Shown: positions 8,007-15,716 of the stretch, in pieces
Position numbering within the stretch: the stretch's first letter is position 1
Layout: every line of letters starts with the position of its first letter
From: Lawsonibacter hominis
GTDB taxonomy: Bacteria > Bacillota > Clostridia > Oscillospirales > Oscillospiraceae
Length of the DNA: 28,601 nt
NCBI RefSeq assembly: GCF_014287895.1
Contig: NZ_JACOPP010000029.1
Coordinates: 1-28,601, forward strand
Direction: 5' to 3'
Program-made: the position numbers and the translations under genes
Notes under the pieces: model-generated
Told to the model about the DNA's origin: nothing
Seen by the model: the letters and a program-made list of their open reading frames with translations, nothing else
Database searches by the model: none

Positions 8007-8126
8007 TCATTTTTTCAGGACGCTATACGGTACAGCCCGGCAAAAGGCCTGTATCTGGGTTACGATACCGGTTATGCCGCTGTGCCGTTGGGAGGAAAAC
8101 GTCTCGGTCAGTCCGATCTCGGCCAT
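8007..8126 (-). CDS. 39-aa mini-ORF of repeat copy B
   Basis: This small ORF has an ATG start, a GGAGAG sequence 7-8 nt upstream and a TGA stop. The product begins MAEIGLTETF, carries QRHSGITG in the middle and ends in LKK. It has no signal peptide or membrane segment. The evidence that it is a unit is the homologous copy at 5598-5740 and the long hairpin placed at the same distance after the stop in both copies. Since copy A is frameshifted and lacks a start, either the peptide is dispensable there or the conserved entity is the RNA. I do not recognise a function. Confidence 0.45.
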   Translation of the reverse strand: MAEIGLTETFSSQRHSGITGIVTQIQAFCRAVPYSVLKK

Positions 8127-8226
8127 GGTTTGCGCTCTCCGTTCAGAACGGTGTGCCGCAACTTCATTCTACCGGATCTGCAAGCCATGTCTCTTTTTAG
8201 CCCTTTTTCAATTTGCGCAACTTATC

Positions 8227-8366
8227 GGGGCTGTTGACAAAGTCCCTTATCGAAAAAGCAAATAGGTTTTTCTTGCTTGTTTGTTGTTATTTACTATCAA
8301 ATATATGCTATTTGATAAACTTTTTGCAAGGCCATATTTTTGAAAACAGACTTTGTCAACAGCTCC
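8227..8366. mobile_element. MITE-like element with terminal inverted repeats
   Basis: A 140-bp AT-rich segment is bounded by 18-bp inverted ends (GGGGCTGTTGACAAAGTC at 8227-8244, and its reverse complement with one mismatch at 8349-8366). It is flanked by a 6-bp direct repeat CTTATC (8221-8226 and 8367-8372), as expected for a target-site duplication. The centre holds a second inverted repeat, TATCAAATA/TATTTGATA. It is too short for a transposase, so it would be mobilised in trans; I cannot assign the IS family. Its edge lies 12 bp from the stop codon of the VOC gene. Confidence 0.8.
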
Positions 8367-8377
8367 CTTATCTTACC

Positions 8378-8878
8378 TTATCGAAAAACGCTCGATTCTG
8401 TTTGCCGCGCAGCGGTCGGGAGCGGCGGGTGAGACGCGGTCAGCCCCCCGGTTTCCGCTGCCGGCGTTTGACACTGGATAAATTCGATTAGAATGCCGTT
8501 ATTGTCCCGCACAAAGCCCATTGGCTTTCCCTTGACGACCTGCTCCATCACCACGTCCGCGCCTTTCCTGCGCAGCTCGGCCAAAAGCCCCGGCACGTCC
8601 TCGTGTGCAAAGCAGATATGCTTGGTCCCCTGGGTGCGGATATCGTCATTGGGCGTTCTGCGCCCGGGCGGCAGGGGGAGGGTGCGCCGGTGCTGGAACA
8701 GCTCCAGCTGGAAGCTGCCGTTGCCCAGAAACGCCACCCGGCTCTCCAGCGCCGGCATCTCGGCGTCGGACAGGAGGGTAAAGCCCAGCATCTCCCCGTA
8801 CCACCGGACCGACGCCTCAATGCTTTCCACGCTGATCCCCAGGTGCAGCGGGCGGAGCGCCGTACCGTCCACCGTCAC
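8378..8878 (-). CDS. VOC-family (glyoxalase/bleomycin-resistance-like) protein
   Basis: This 166-aa vicinal-oxygen-chelate protein has two beta-alpha-beta-beta-beta modules. Candidate metal ligands sit at the usual four positions: His12 (LHLGIS), Glu59 (LELFQ), His87 (KHICF) and Glu132 (IEFIQ). VOC proteins act as lyases, epimerases, isomerases or dioxygenases on small metal-chelating substrates; methylmalonyl-CoA epimerase is one relative. The GTG start lies 1 nt after the stop of the BKACE gene, so it is the last gene of the long operon and probably handles an intermediate of that pathway. The C-terminal 25 or so residues after the last ligand look non-conserved. A MITE lies just downstream. 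Confidence 0.82.
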   Translation of the reverse strand: MTVDGTALRPLHLGISVESIEASVRWYGEMLGFTLLSDAEMPALESRVAFLGNGSFQLELFQHRRTLPLPPGRRTPNDDIRTQGTKHICFAHEDVPGLLAELRRKGADVVMEQVVKGKPMGFVRDNNGILIEFIQCQTPAAETGGLTASHPPLPTAARQTESSVFR

Positions 8879-8879
8879 C

Positions 8880-9767
8880 TCAGCCGCACCGGTCGGGGCG
8901 GGCGCTGAACTGGAGCGCGTAATCCATACAGGCCTGACGGCTCCGCAGGCCCAGCATGGCCCGGGTCTCCTCCGGGGTGGCCGGGCGCTTGTTGTTCAGC
9001 TCGATGATCCGGCGGGTCCGCTCCACAAAATCCACATTGGAGCTGGCCTTCTGTCCGGCGTCCAGATAGATATTGTCCTCCATCCCCACCCGTACGTGGC
9101 CGCCCAAGGCCAGGGTGGCCATCAGAATGGTCAGATGGGCCTTGCCCACGCCGAAGGCGCTCCAGGTGGCGCCGGGCGGAAGGAGGTTTTTCATGTACAC
9201 CAGGTTTTCCACCGTGGCCGCCATGCCGTTTTCCATCCCCAGCACCATCTGGAAGTGGGGGGGGGACTTGATATATCCCTGCTCTATCAGGCGCAGCGCG
9301 GTATACACCATCCCGGTGTCCATGACCTCGATCTCCGGGCGGATGCCCAGCTCCTGGGCGCGGCGGCCCAGCTTCTCCAGGAACGCCACGCTGTTATGGA
9401 AGACGAAGTCCCCCTTTACGTTCATGGAACCGGCGTCCATGGTGGCCATTTCGGGGATCAGATCCAAGGGGAGGATGCGCTCGTCGTCGGGGACGCCGAA
9501 GCCGCCCGCCGTGGTCATGTTGATGACGATATCGCACTTTTCCCGGATGAGCGCCACGCTCTCCCGGAATTTTTCGTACTCCATGCTGGCGTTGCCCTGG
9601 TCGTCCCGCACGTGCAGGTGCACGACCGAGGCGCCGGCCTTCCAGCACTCATAGGTTTCGGCGGCGATCTCCGCCGGGGTCACCGGCAAGCCGGGGCACT
9701 TGGCCGCCGGCGTGGAGGAGCCGGTGGGGGCCACCGTCAGGATGACCCGGTTGCTTAAATCACTCAT
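8880..9767 (-). CDS. Beta-keto acid cleavage enzyme (BKACE, formerly DUF849)
   Basis: BKACE enzymes condense a beta-keto acid with acetyl-CoA and cleave it to acetoacetate plus a new acyl-CoA. The founding member, Kce, acts on 3-keto-5-aminohexanoate in lysine fermentation. The 295-aa product has the TIM-barrel metal site HxH at His50 and His52 (VHLHVRD) and the Glu230-Asp231 pair in GMEDN, as in Kce. I start at ATG 9767 (MSDLSNRVILTVAPTG), preceded by AAAGGA; an open in-frame extension to 10238 runs through the next gene and is not real. It lies just downstream of CoA-transferase genes, which suits acetoacetate handling. No other lysine-fermentation genes are present, so the substrate is probably a different beta-keto acid. 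Confidence 0.92.
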   Translation of the reverse strand: MSDLSNRVILTVAPTGSSTPAAKCPGLPVTPAEIAAETYECWKAGASVVHLHVRDDQGNASMEYEKFRESVALIREKCDIVINMTTAGGFGVPDDERILPLDLIPEMATMDAGSMNVKGDFVFHNSVAFLEKLGRRAQELGIRPEIEVMDTGMVYTALRLIEQGYIKSPPHFQMVLGMENGMAATVENLVYMKNLLPPGATWSAFGVGKAHLTILMATLALGGHVRVGMEDNIYLDAGQKASSNVDFVERTRRIIELNNKRPATPEETRAMLGLRSRQACMDYALQFSARPDRCG

Positions 9768-9802
9768 TCTGTGTTCAATCCTTTCGCATCCGCGGCGCAG
9801 AT

Positions 9803-9976
9803 TCAGCGGACGGATTTGATGCCGTACTTGCGCCGGAAGGCGCGGAACCGGCGGGCCGGCGGCAGCGGGATGGGAAGGTCTCCCACCGGCCGTGCGGGAA
9901 GCAGCTCCGGCAGGAGGCGTATGCCTGCCCCGATGCGGAGGAACCGTCCGCTTCCGTCCCCGGCTGCCTGCTGCAT
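9803..9976 (-). CDS. 57-aa small ORF between CoA-transferase and BKACE genes
   Basis: An ATG immediately follows the CoA-transferase beta stop (TGAATG). It opens a 57-aa frame with codon use like its neighbours (G/C third positions, CTG/CTC/CGC/ATC preferred), and it fills an otherwise unexplained 209-nt gap in a tightly packed operon. The peptide has a hydrophobic stretch (FLRIGAGIRLLPELLPA) followed by a proline- and arginine-rich basic tail ending KYGIKSVR. I see no signal peptide and no family. No convincing ribosome site exists, so translation would depend on coupling to the upstream stop. It could also be the remnant C-terminus of a lost gene. Confidence 0.42.
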   Translation of the reverse strand: MQQAAGDGSGRFLRIGAGIRLLPELLPARPVGDLPIPLPPARRFRAFRRKYGIKSVR

Positions 9977-10642
9977 TCAATCGACCATACGGCCCACCCG
10001 GGCCGGGACGTGAAGGGGCGCGGCCGTCTTGGCCTGCACCTCCTCCAGCGTGGCATGGGGCGCCAGGGCACGCAGCACAAAGCCCTCCTCCGTCACGTCG
10101 ATGACGGCCAGCTCCGTGACCACCGTGTCCACCTCGCCCTGACAGGTCAGGGGGAGGGCGCACCGCTCCACCAGCTTGGGCGCGCCGGTCTTGGTACAGT
10201 GCTCCATGGCCACGATGACCCGCCTGGCGCCTGCGCACAGGTCCATGGCGCCGCCCATGCCCTTCAGCGCCTGTCCGGGGACCTCCCAGTTGGCCATATC
10301 GCCGTTCTGCGCCACTTCCATGGCGCCCAGAACGGTCACGTCCAGGTGGCCCCCCCGGATCATGGTGAAGGACAGGGCGCTGTCAAAGCACACCCCGTCG
10401 TACAGCAGGGTGGAGGGCCGGGTGTCCGGGGCAATGAGGGTGTAGTCCTCCTCCCCCGCCGCCGCCAGCGGTCCGCCGCCGATGGTGCCGCATTCGGTCT
10501 GGATCATCATGCCGGAGTCCACACCGATATAATTGGCCGCGTGGGAAGGGATGCCGGCGCCCAGATTCACCAGGTCTCCGGGGTGCAGCAGGGCCACTAC
10601 GTTCCGGGCGATGAACTCCCGCAGTTCCTGTTTATCGCTCAA
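9977..10642 (-). CDS. CoA-transferase subunit beta (3-oxoacid / acetate-acetoacetate type)
   Basis: This is the 221-aa catalytic subunit of a class I CoA-transferase, similar to AtoA/ScoB, which moves CoA between carboxylates through a glutamyl-CoA intermediate. The likely catalytic Glu50 lies in QTECGTIGGGP, matching the family SENG-type motif. The substrate-binding loop LVNLGAGIPSH is near residues 25-33. It uses a TTG start at 10642 with a GGGAGG site upstream and overlaps the alpha gene by 11 nt, the usual paired arrangement. With the BKACE next to it, a likely job is reactivating acetoacetate to acetoacetyl-CoA using the acyl-CoA made by BKACE. Confidence 0.93.
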   Translation of the reverse strand: MSDKQELREFIARNVVALLHPGDLVNLGAGIPSHAANYIGVDSGMMIQTECGTIGGGPLAAAGEEDYTLIAPDTRPSTLLYDGVCFDSALSFTMIRGGHLDVTVLGAMEVAQNGDMANWEVPGQALKGMGGAMDLCAGARRVIVAMEHCTKTGAPKLVERCALPLTCQGEVDTVVTELAVIDVTEEGFVLRALAPHATLEEVQAKTAAPLHVPARVGRMVD

Positions 10643-11339
10643 AGAACTCGCCTCCCTTCGGGATGGGGACGATCAGGTCCACGAAGATACCGGGGACCAT
10701 GACCTCGTTGTCGGCCATCTCCCCCACCTCCACGATGCCCTGCTCGGGCACCTCCACGATGACCATGTCGGCCGCTGTGGGGATGACGGTGTTGTAATTG
10801 CGGCTGGTGTGGCGGAACATCAGGTTGCCCATCTTGTCCGCCTTCTCCGCCCGGAGAATGGCCACCTGGGCCCGGATGGGCAGCTCCAGCAGATAATCCC
10901 TGCCGTTGATGTGCAGGATCTGTTTGCCCTCGGCCACCGGGGTACCGATGCCGGTGGGGGTCAGCACGCCCCCCAGCCCGGCGCCTCCGGCGCGGATACG
11001 CTCCACAAAGGTGCCCTGGGGCACCGCCTCCACCTTCAGGGTGCCCTCCACCTTCTGGCGGCCCACCTCCGGGTTATTGGCCGCGTGGGTCAGGGTCAGG
11101 CTGCGGATCCGCTTATCCCGCAGCAGGCCCGCAAATCCCAGCTGGAAGGGCTTGTCCGCAGGCGCCACGCCGGAGGTGATGATGTCCAGCTCGGTGCAGT
11201 CGGTCTCATACAGCCATTCATACAGCAGGGTGGGATAGCCCGCGGAGCCAAAGCCTCCCGCCAGCAGCGACATGCCGCTGTGAAACTGCTCCAGGACCTG
11301 CTCCTTGGCGGCCAGCTTATTGTGCGAAAGCTTGCTCAT
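10632..11339 (-). CDS. CoA-transferase subunit alpha
   Basis: This is the partner subunit of the class I CoA-transferase, 235 aa and similar to AtoD/ScoA. It has the family glycine-rich CoA loop near residues 28-36 (GGFGSAGYP) and the strand GGVLTPTGIGTPVAEGK, typical of the alpha subunit. A GAGGTGAG ribosome site precedes the ATG, 8 nt after the aldolase stop. Alpha and beta together form the active enzyme. The acyl specificity cannot be read from sequence. Confidence 0.93.
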   Translation of the reverse strand: MSKLSHNKLAAKEQVLEQFHSGMSLLAGGFGSAGYPTLLYEWLYETDCTELDIITSGVAPADKPFQLGFAGLLRDKRIRSLTLTHAANNPEVGRQKVEGTLKVEAVPQGTFVERIRAGGAGLGGVLTPTGIGTPVAEGKQILHINGRDYLLELPIRAQVAILRAEKADKMGNLMFRHTSRNYNTVIPTAADMVIVEVPEQGIVEVGEMADNEVMVPGIFVDLIVPIPKGGEFFER

Positions 11340-11347
11340 GGCTCACC

Positions 11348-12127
11348 TCAGCGATAGGGTGCGAACACATCGCGGCTGACCTGCCGAAACGCGTTTGCGA
11401 TCATGCCGCTGTCGCTGGCGTAAGCGAGATAGGTGCAGCCCAGGTCGACATACTTTTTCACCGCGTCGGCGTTGCCGCAGAGCATTCCCATGGCCTTGCC
11501 CCCGGCCAGGCCGCGGCGGATCACGTCCTCGATGACGGCCGCCACCTCAGGGTCGTTCAGCTTTCCGGGCTTGCCCATGGACATGCTCAGGTCGCCCGGG
11601 CCCACAAAGAGCACGTCGATCTGGGGGATGCGGCACAGTTCCTCCACAGCGGCGGCCATAGCCATGGACTCCACCTGCACCACGCACAAAGAACTCTCCT
11701 TCTTGGTCTCCAGATAGCTCTTCTCCCCGGTCCAGCAGCCGTACTGTCCCGCCCGCAGGGCCGGATTGGGGCTGCGCGTGCCGCCGGGGAAGAAGACGGC
11801 CTCCTGCGCGCACTCCGCGGCGTTCTCCACCGAACGGATGCTGGGGATCTGTACGCCGGTGGCTCCGCTCTCCAGGCCGTGATGGACCTGCCAGGGCTCC
11901 GGGCAGGCGATGCGGGGAATGGAGGCCAGGCCGGCCAGCTGGCACGCCCGGATCATATTCTCCAGCTCCCCATAGCTGTAGCTGGAGTGCTCGCAGTCCA
12001 GAATGGCAAAGTCGAACCCCGCCCACCCCAGCATTTCCACCAGGTTGGGGCAATTGTTTTTGACAAAGGTGCCGAAGACCGGTTTTCCGGAGCGGATGCG
12101 CGCCTTCAGGGTTTCGCTGCGGTTCAT
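11348..12127 (-). CDS. HpcH/HpaI-family class II aldolase
   Basis: Members of this family reversibly cleave 4-hydroxy-2-oxo acids (for example 4-hydroxy-2-oxoheptanedioate or 2-keto-3-deoxy sugar acids) into pyruvate and an aldehyde. The 259-aa protein shows the metal ligands Glu153 (QVES) and Asp179 (GPGDLS), the base His47 in DCEHSSY, and Arg72 (PRI) as in HpaI. It overlaps the cupin gene by 4 nt (ATGA type) and precedes the CoA-transferase genes. Its role is probably to make pyruvate or a related 2-oxo acid from the imported compound. Citrate-lyase-beta-like activity is less likely at this length and with this motif set. Confidence 0.88.
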   Translation of the reverse strand: MNRSETLKARIRSGKPVFGTFVKNNCPNLVEMLGWAGFDFAILDCEHSSYSYGELENMIRACQLAGLASIPRIACPEPWQVHHGLESGATGVQIPSIRSVENAAECAQEAVFFPGGTRSPNPALRAGQYGCWTGEKSYLETKKESSLCVVQVESMAMAAAVEELCRIPQIDVLFVGPGDLSMSMGKPGKLNDPEVAAVIEDVIRRGLAGGKAMGMLCGNADAVKKYVDLGCTYLAYASDSGMIANAFRQVSRDVFAPYR

Positions 12128-12564
12128 TCCTCGCTCTCCTTCACCACGGCGTCGGTGATGGCCTTATCCCAGTTCTTGTGACCCCGGTCACAGATGCGCT
12201 TGCTCTGGACCCGGTCGGTGCGCTTGGGGGTAAAGATGTCGAAGTCTACCACGAACATGTTGCCTTTGGCCTCCAGGTAATGCTCGGCGTTGGGGGGCAC
12301 GACCATGAAGCAGCCCGCGTCCATGGCGTAGGGCACTCCGTCCACCCAGAAATCACACTCGCCCTGGGGGATAAAGATGATCTGCTCGTAATCATGGCGG
12401 TGGGGCCCCACCTCGTGGGGCTGACGGATCTCGCAGTACTGCAGGGTCACGTTGGGAGAGATCTGGATAAACTGGATGCGGCCGTTCTGCTTGCCGCAGG
12501 CGAATTCGTGCTCCTTGATGTCGTACATCATGGGTTTCTGAGTCTCATACTTCTTCTCGTCCAT
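12124..12564 (-). CDS. Cupin-domain protein
   Basis: This is a small 146-aa cytoplasmic cupin. The metal motif PHRHDYEQ with a following Glu (cupin motif 1) and PPNAEHYLEA (motif 2 His) are both complete, so it should bind a divalent metal. An AAAGGAG site precedes the ATG. It is enclosed in the catabolic operon between a metal hydrolase and the aldolase (4-nt overlap). Such stand-alone cupins serve as isomerases, dioxygenases, decarboxylases or ligand-binding proteins, and the reaction cannot be told here. The tail after about residue 115 is charged and probably flexible. Confidence 0.82.
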   Translation of the reverse strand: MDEKKYETQKPMMYDIKEHEFACGKQNGRIQFIQISPNVTLQYCEIRQPHEVGPHRHDYEQIIFIPQGECDFWVDGVPYAMDAGCFMVVPPNAEHYLEAKGNMFVVDFDIFTPKRTDRVQSKRICDRGHKNWDKAITDAVVKESEE

Positions 12565-12579
12565 AATGGAAAACTCCTT

Positions 12580-13485
12580 TCATGATTCCACGCTCATCAG
12601 GTAAGCGGGGATGGTCTTGGTCATACGCTCCAGCACATCGGCGCCGTAGCCCAGCTGCTCATGGATCAGGCTGAGGAATTTGTACATGCCCTCCACCGGC
12701 TCCGGAGAGATGGACTGTCCGAAATCCGTGGAAATAAACATCTGCTCCATGGGTACACCGGCGTCCAGATACTGGTTGAACAGAGCGATGGGGTTGAACC
12801 TGCTGTCGTCGTTGAAGACCACCGCGCCGAATTCACAGGCGGTCATCTCGATCCAGGCGCCCCACTTGGCCCAGCGGGCGATCACGTCGTGGGGGGCCAT
12901 AATGGTAAAGCTGGGATGATTGACGACGATCTTCCTGACCCCCAGCTCCAGCGCGGTGGGGATGAGCACGTCGATCTCCTGCCAGGAGATATGGCCGGTG
13001 GAGAGCACCAAATCGCCTTTTTCGGCAATATACTTGAGCACCTCCACGCATTCGGGGATGATCTTGTTGTTCCCATCCAGCAGGTAGATAGGCTCCTCCA
13101 GACCGGTGGTCGTCATGTTGCCCGAGCCCAGGAACTTGCGTCCCTTATGATCCTCGATGTGCAGACGGGAGGATACGGTCGGCATATACACCATACGGGC
13201 GCCCATATGATAGGCCACATCCAGCGCCAGAAGGTTCAGCCCGCCCACGCAGTTGTTGAGGACGATGGAGCTGTAGCAGCGGCAGGAGCCGTCGCCCATA
13301 TTGTGCTCCACAAGGCAGCAGCCGTGGGCGGAGGGGGCGTAGTGATCCTTGACCAGATACCCCCGGTAGCCCGCCGCCTGGGCATTTTTCATCATTTCCC
13401 CCGCGTCCAGCAGCCGTTTGGCGACCGAGGGCCCGGTGTGGATGTGCAGGTCATAGATGCCGTTTAAAATGGAACGCTCCAGCAT
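12580..13485 (-). CDS. DUF6282-like amidohydrolase/PHP-type metal-dependent hydrolase
   Basis: This 301-aa TIM-barrel-like metal hydrolase has an N-terminal HxH ligand pair (His14 and His16 in DLHIHTGPS). Later ligand candidates lie in STGHISWQE, VNHPSF and ISTDFGQ, the order expected for amidohydrolase-superfamily enzymes. I relate it to the DUF6282 family from this pattern, without a search. ATG 13485 is used because of the GAAGGAGTG site upstream; an open in-frame extension to 13686 overlaps the reductase gene. It lies 5 nt after the reductase stop. The likely reaction is hydrolysis of an amide, lactone or ester of the imported compound, an inference from fold and context. Confidence 0.75.
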   Translation of the reverse strand: MLERSILNGIYDLHIHTGPSVAKRLLDAGEMMKNAQAAGYRGYLVKDHYAPSAHGCCLVEHNMGDGSCRCYSSIVLNNCVGGLNLLALDVAYHMGARMVYMPTVSSRLHIEDHKGRKFLGSGNMTTTGLEEPIYLLDGNNKIIPECVEVLKYIAEKGDLVLSTGHISWQEIDVLIPTALELGVRKIVVNHPSFTIMAPHDVIARWAKWGAWIEMTACEFGAVVFNDDSRFNPIALFNQYLDAGVPMEQMFISTDFGQSISPEPVEGMYKFLSLIHEQLGYGADVLERMTKTIPAYLMSVES

Positions 13486-13490
13486 AAAAA

Positions 13491-14417
13491 TCACTCCTTC
13501 GTTGTGCTCGGATCCCGCTTGGGGGGCTGGACGAACACGCCGTCGAAGTCCTCCAGCTCCTGTACCCGCTGCCGGATCCGTTCCCGGTTCTCTCCCGCCT
13601 TTTTGTGGCTGGCGGCGATATCGGCGCGGTGGTGCGCATCGCCGGCGGGACCGAACCGGTTGTCCCGCACCTTGTCGGCGTCCCACTCCACCACCAGGGA
13701 CCCGTCCCGGATGACGGCGGTCCCCTCGGCGTCGCAGTAGGGACAGCCCACCCGGGCGCCGCCTCTGGGCTCCAGCAGGTTGCAGTGACAGGCCGGGCAG
13801 ACGCCCGAGTCGCCGGCGAAGCCGGCATGCTCCCGGTCCATCAGGGCCTCGCCCACCCGGCGGCCCAGCAGCGCGGCGCGCTCCAGGACCGCTTCGTCCA
13901 GCACCACCATAGAGGGGGCGGGGTTATGCCCCACCACGAACTTATCCACGATCACGCTGCCCTTGCTCAGGTTGCGCACCGTCAGATCCATGAGCGGCTC
14001 GGTCAGATTGATCCAATCGGAACCGCCCAGGGCCATAGCCGCGCCGATCTTGGGGTGGGTGCGGCAGTAAGTCTGGTACTCCTTACCGATGCCCAGCACA
14101 CGATTGAGCAGCGTGACCACCGTACCGGTCGGGATCAGGTCGTAGATGGGGGTGGCAAGGATGAGCGCGTCCGCCTCCTTCACGGCGGCGGAGAACCAGG
14201 GCATATCGTCGTCCCTGACTACGCACAGGCCGTCGCCTCCGGTGGTCAGGCCGCGCATACAGGTCTCGCAGCCGATGCAGTCGCGCAGCTTCAGATCCTG
14301 GAGACGGATGATCTCCAGTTCCGCCCCGCAGACCTGCTTGGCTGCGGCCAGGGCGGTTTTGAGCATCAGCTCATTGTTTCCGCTGCGGCGTCCGCCGCTG
14401 AGTCCCACGATTCGCAT
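13491..14417 (-). CDS. Flavodoxin-fold NAD(P)H-dependent FMN reductase with C-terminal zinc ribbon
   Basis: This 308-aa protein combines an N-terminal FMN-reductase/flavodoxin-like domain (about 1-195; phosphate-binding loop GLSGGRRSGNNELM at 5-18) with a C-terminal extension. That extension holds a four-Cys zinc ribbon (Cys207, Cys210, Cys225, Cys228 in CPAC...CPYC). A CxxCxxC cluster (Cys47, Cys50, Cys53) follows the first beta strands, as in the iron-sulfur flavoprotein (Isf) group of archaea and clostridia. It may therefore carry a [4Fe-4S] centre and transfer electrons in the operon's pathway. The ribosome site GGAAGTG precedes the ATG. The zinc-ribbon tail is not part of the usual family length (about 180-250 aa). 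Confidence 0.8.
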   Translation of the reverse strand: MRIVGLSGGRRSGNNELMLKTALAAAKQVCGAELEIIRLQDLKLRDCIGCETCMRGLTTGGDGLCVVRDDDMPWFSAAVKEADALILATPIYDLIPTGTVVTLLNRVLGIGKEYQTYCRTHPKIGAAMALGGSDWINLTEPLMDLTVRNLSKGSVIVDKFVVGHNPAPSMVVLDEAVLERAALLGRRVGEALMDREHAGFAGDSGVCPACHCNLLEPRGGARVGCPYCDAEGTAVIRDGSLVVEWDADKVRDNRFGPAGDAHHRADIAASHKKAGENRERIRQRVQELEDFDGVFVQPPKRDPSTTKE

Positions 14418-14432
14418 CGCTCACACTTCCTT

Positions 14433-15716
14433 TCAGCCCAGATAGCCAAACAGTCTGGGCAGGATCAGCACGATGTCGGGCAGATAAGCCAGCGCAAAGG
14501 TGGTGGCAAAGGAGGCCACAATAAAGGGCCAGATGCGCTGGCACAGCGGCTTGAAGCCCACGCCCGACACATTGCAGGTGATAAAGAGCACCTGCCCCAC
14601 CGGCGGTGTGATCATACCGATGGTGATCATCAGCGAGAAGACGATACCAAAGTGGACCACGTCCATGCCGATCATCTGGATCAGCGGGAACATCACGGGA
14701 ATAAAGATCAGGGTGGCGGAAGCCATGTCCAGCACGCAGCCCACCAGGACCAGCAGCAGCAGGATCAGGAAAATGATGAGGTACTTGTTGCTGGTAACGG
14801 CCAGGATGGCGGAGATGATCAGATCGGCGATGCCGTCCTTTGCCATGGTCCAGGCCAGCAGGTTGCCAAACGCGATGATCAGGAAGATGGCTCCGGTGGA
14901 AATGGCGGTACGCAGCATCATGGCGGGGATCTTCTTGAGATCCAGCTCCCGGTAGATCAGGCTGACGACAAAAGCGGCCACACAGGCCACGGCGCCGGCC
15001 TCGATGGCGGTGCAGAAGCCGGACAGCACGCCGCCGATGATGATGGCAGGCACCAGCAGCGCGGGAATGGCTTTGACGAAGGAGACGCCAAATTCCCTCA
15101 GATTGAACTTGCCCTCAGGCTTTTTGATGTCCATCTTGCGCATGTTGATAAAGACCGTGACGCAGTACGCCAGCGCCAGAATAATACCCGGGATAATGCC
15201 GGCAATAAACATATACTGGATGGACACGTCGGTAAGGAAGCAGTAGAAAATAAACATGGTGCTGGGGGGAATGATAGGGCCCAATACCGAGGCGGCGGAG
15301 ATCAGCGCGCCGGAATATTCCGGGGGATAGCCGTCTTTTTCCAGCTGGGCGGGCAGGATCTGGTTGAGCAGGGACGCATTGGCCTGGGCAGAGCCCAGGA
15401 TGGCGGCCAGGATGGCGGACAGGGCGATGGTGCAGTAGGCCATGCCGCCCTTCAGGCGCCCGATAAAGCTGCGCAGGAAATCCAGCAGACGGCGGGTGAT
15501 GCCGCCGCTGTTCATCAGTTCGCCCGCCATGATGAAGAAGGGGATGCAGGAGATGCTGATGATGCTCACACCGGAGAACATGCGGCCGATGATGATATCA
15601 AAGAAGGCCGGGTTGCCCATGGTGGTGATGTGGGCGATGCCGAACAGGCCCAGGCAGATGGCGATGGGCATGCCGATGCAGAGCAGGACTGCAAATACGA
15701 TAATGGCAATGATCAT
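14433..15716 (-). CDS. TRAP transporter large permease (DctM-like)
   Basis: This is the 427-aa membrane subunit of a tripartite ATP-independent periplasmic transporter, which uses an ion gradient to import organic acids captured by the binding protein. About twelve hydrophobic segments cover the protein, with family patterns such as IPFFIMAGELMNSGGITRRL (near 60-80) and a second half with FIPVMFPLIQMIGMD. The ATG overlaps the small-permease stop by 4 nt and has a GGAGG site 10 nt upstream. It is co-transcribed with the DctQ and DctP genes. The family is certain; the substrate is unknown. Confidence 0.95.
   Translation of the reverse strand: MIIAIIVFAVLLCIGMPIAICLGLFGIAHITTMGNPAFFDIIIGRMFSGVSIISISCIPFFIMAGELMNSGGITRRLLDFLRSFIGRLKGGMAYCTIALSAILAAILGSAQANASLLNQILPAQLEKDGYPPEYSGALISAASVLGPIIPPSTMFIFYCFLTDVSIQYMFIAGIIPGIILALAYCVTVFINMRKMDIKKPEGKFNLREFGVSFVKAIPALLVPAIIIGGVLSGFCTAIEAGAVACVAAFVVSLIYRELDLKKIPAMMLRTAISTGAIFLIIAFGNLLAWTMAKDGIADLIISAILAVTSNKYLIIFLILLLLVLVGCVLDMASATLIFIPVMFPLIQMIGMDVVHFGIVFSLMITIGMITPPVGQVLFITCNVSGVGFKPLCQRIWPFIVASFATTFALAYLPDIVLILPRLFGYLG

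Noticed and set aside
5964..8237. A 757-codon open frame on the plus strand opposite the serine hydrolase
   Set aside because: The minus strand has signal peptide, catalytic motifs, ribosome site and promoter; the plus frame is an antisense artefact running into the repeat region.
8213..8491. Short plus-strand frame across the MITE with hydrophobic residues
   Set aside because: It runs through the terminal repeats and antisense to the VOC gene, with no ribosome site; the low-GC MITE simply yields hydrophobic codons.
9768..10238. N-terminal extension of the BKACE frame upstream of 9767
   Set aside because: It overlaps the CoA-transferase gene, is Arg/Pro/Gly-rich without family similarity, and the family N-terminus with a ribosome site begins at 9767.
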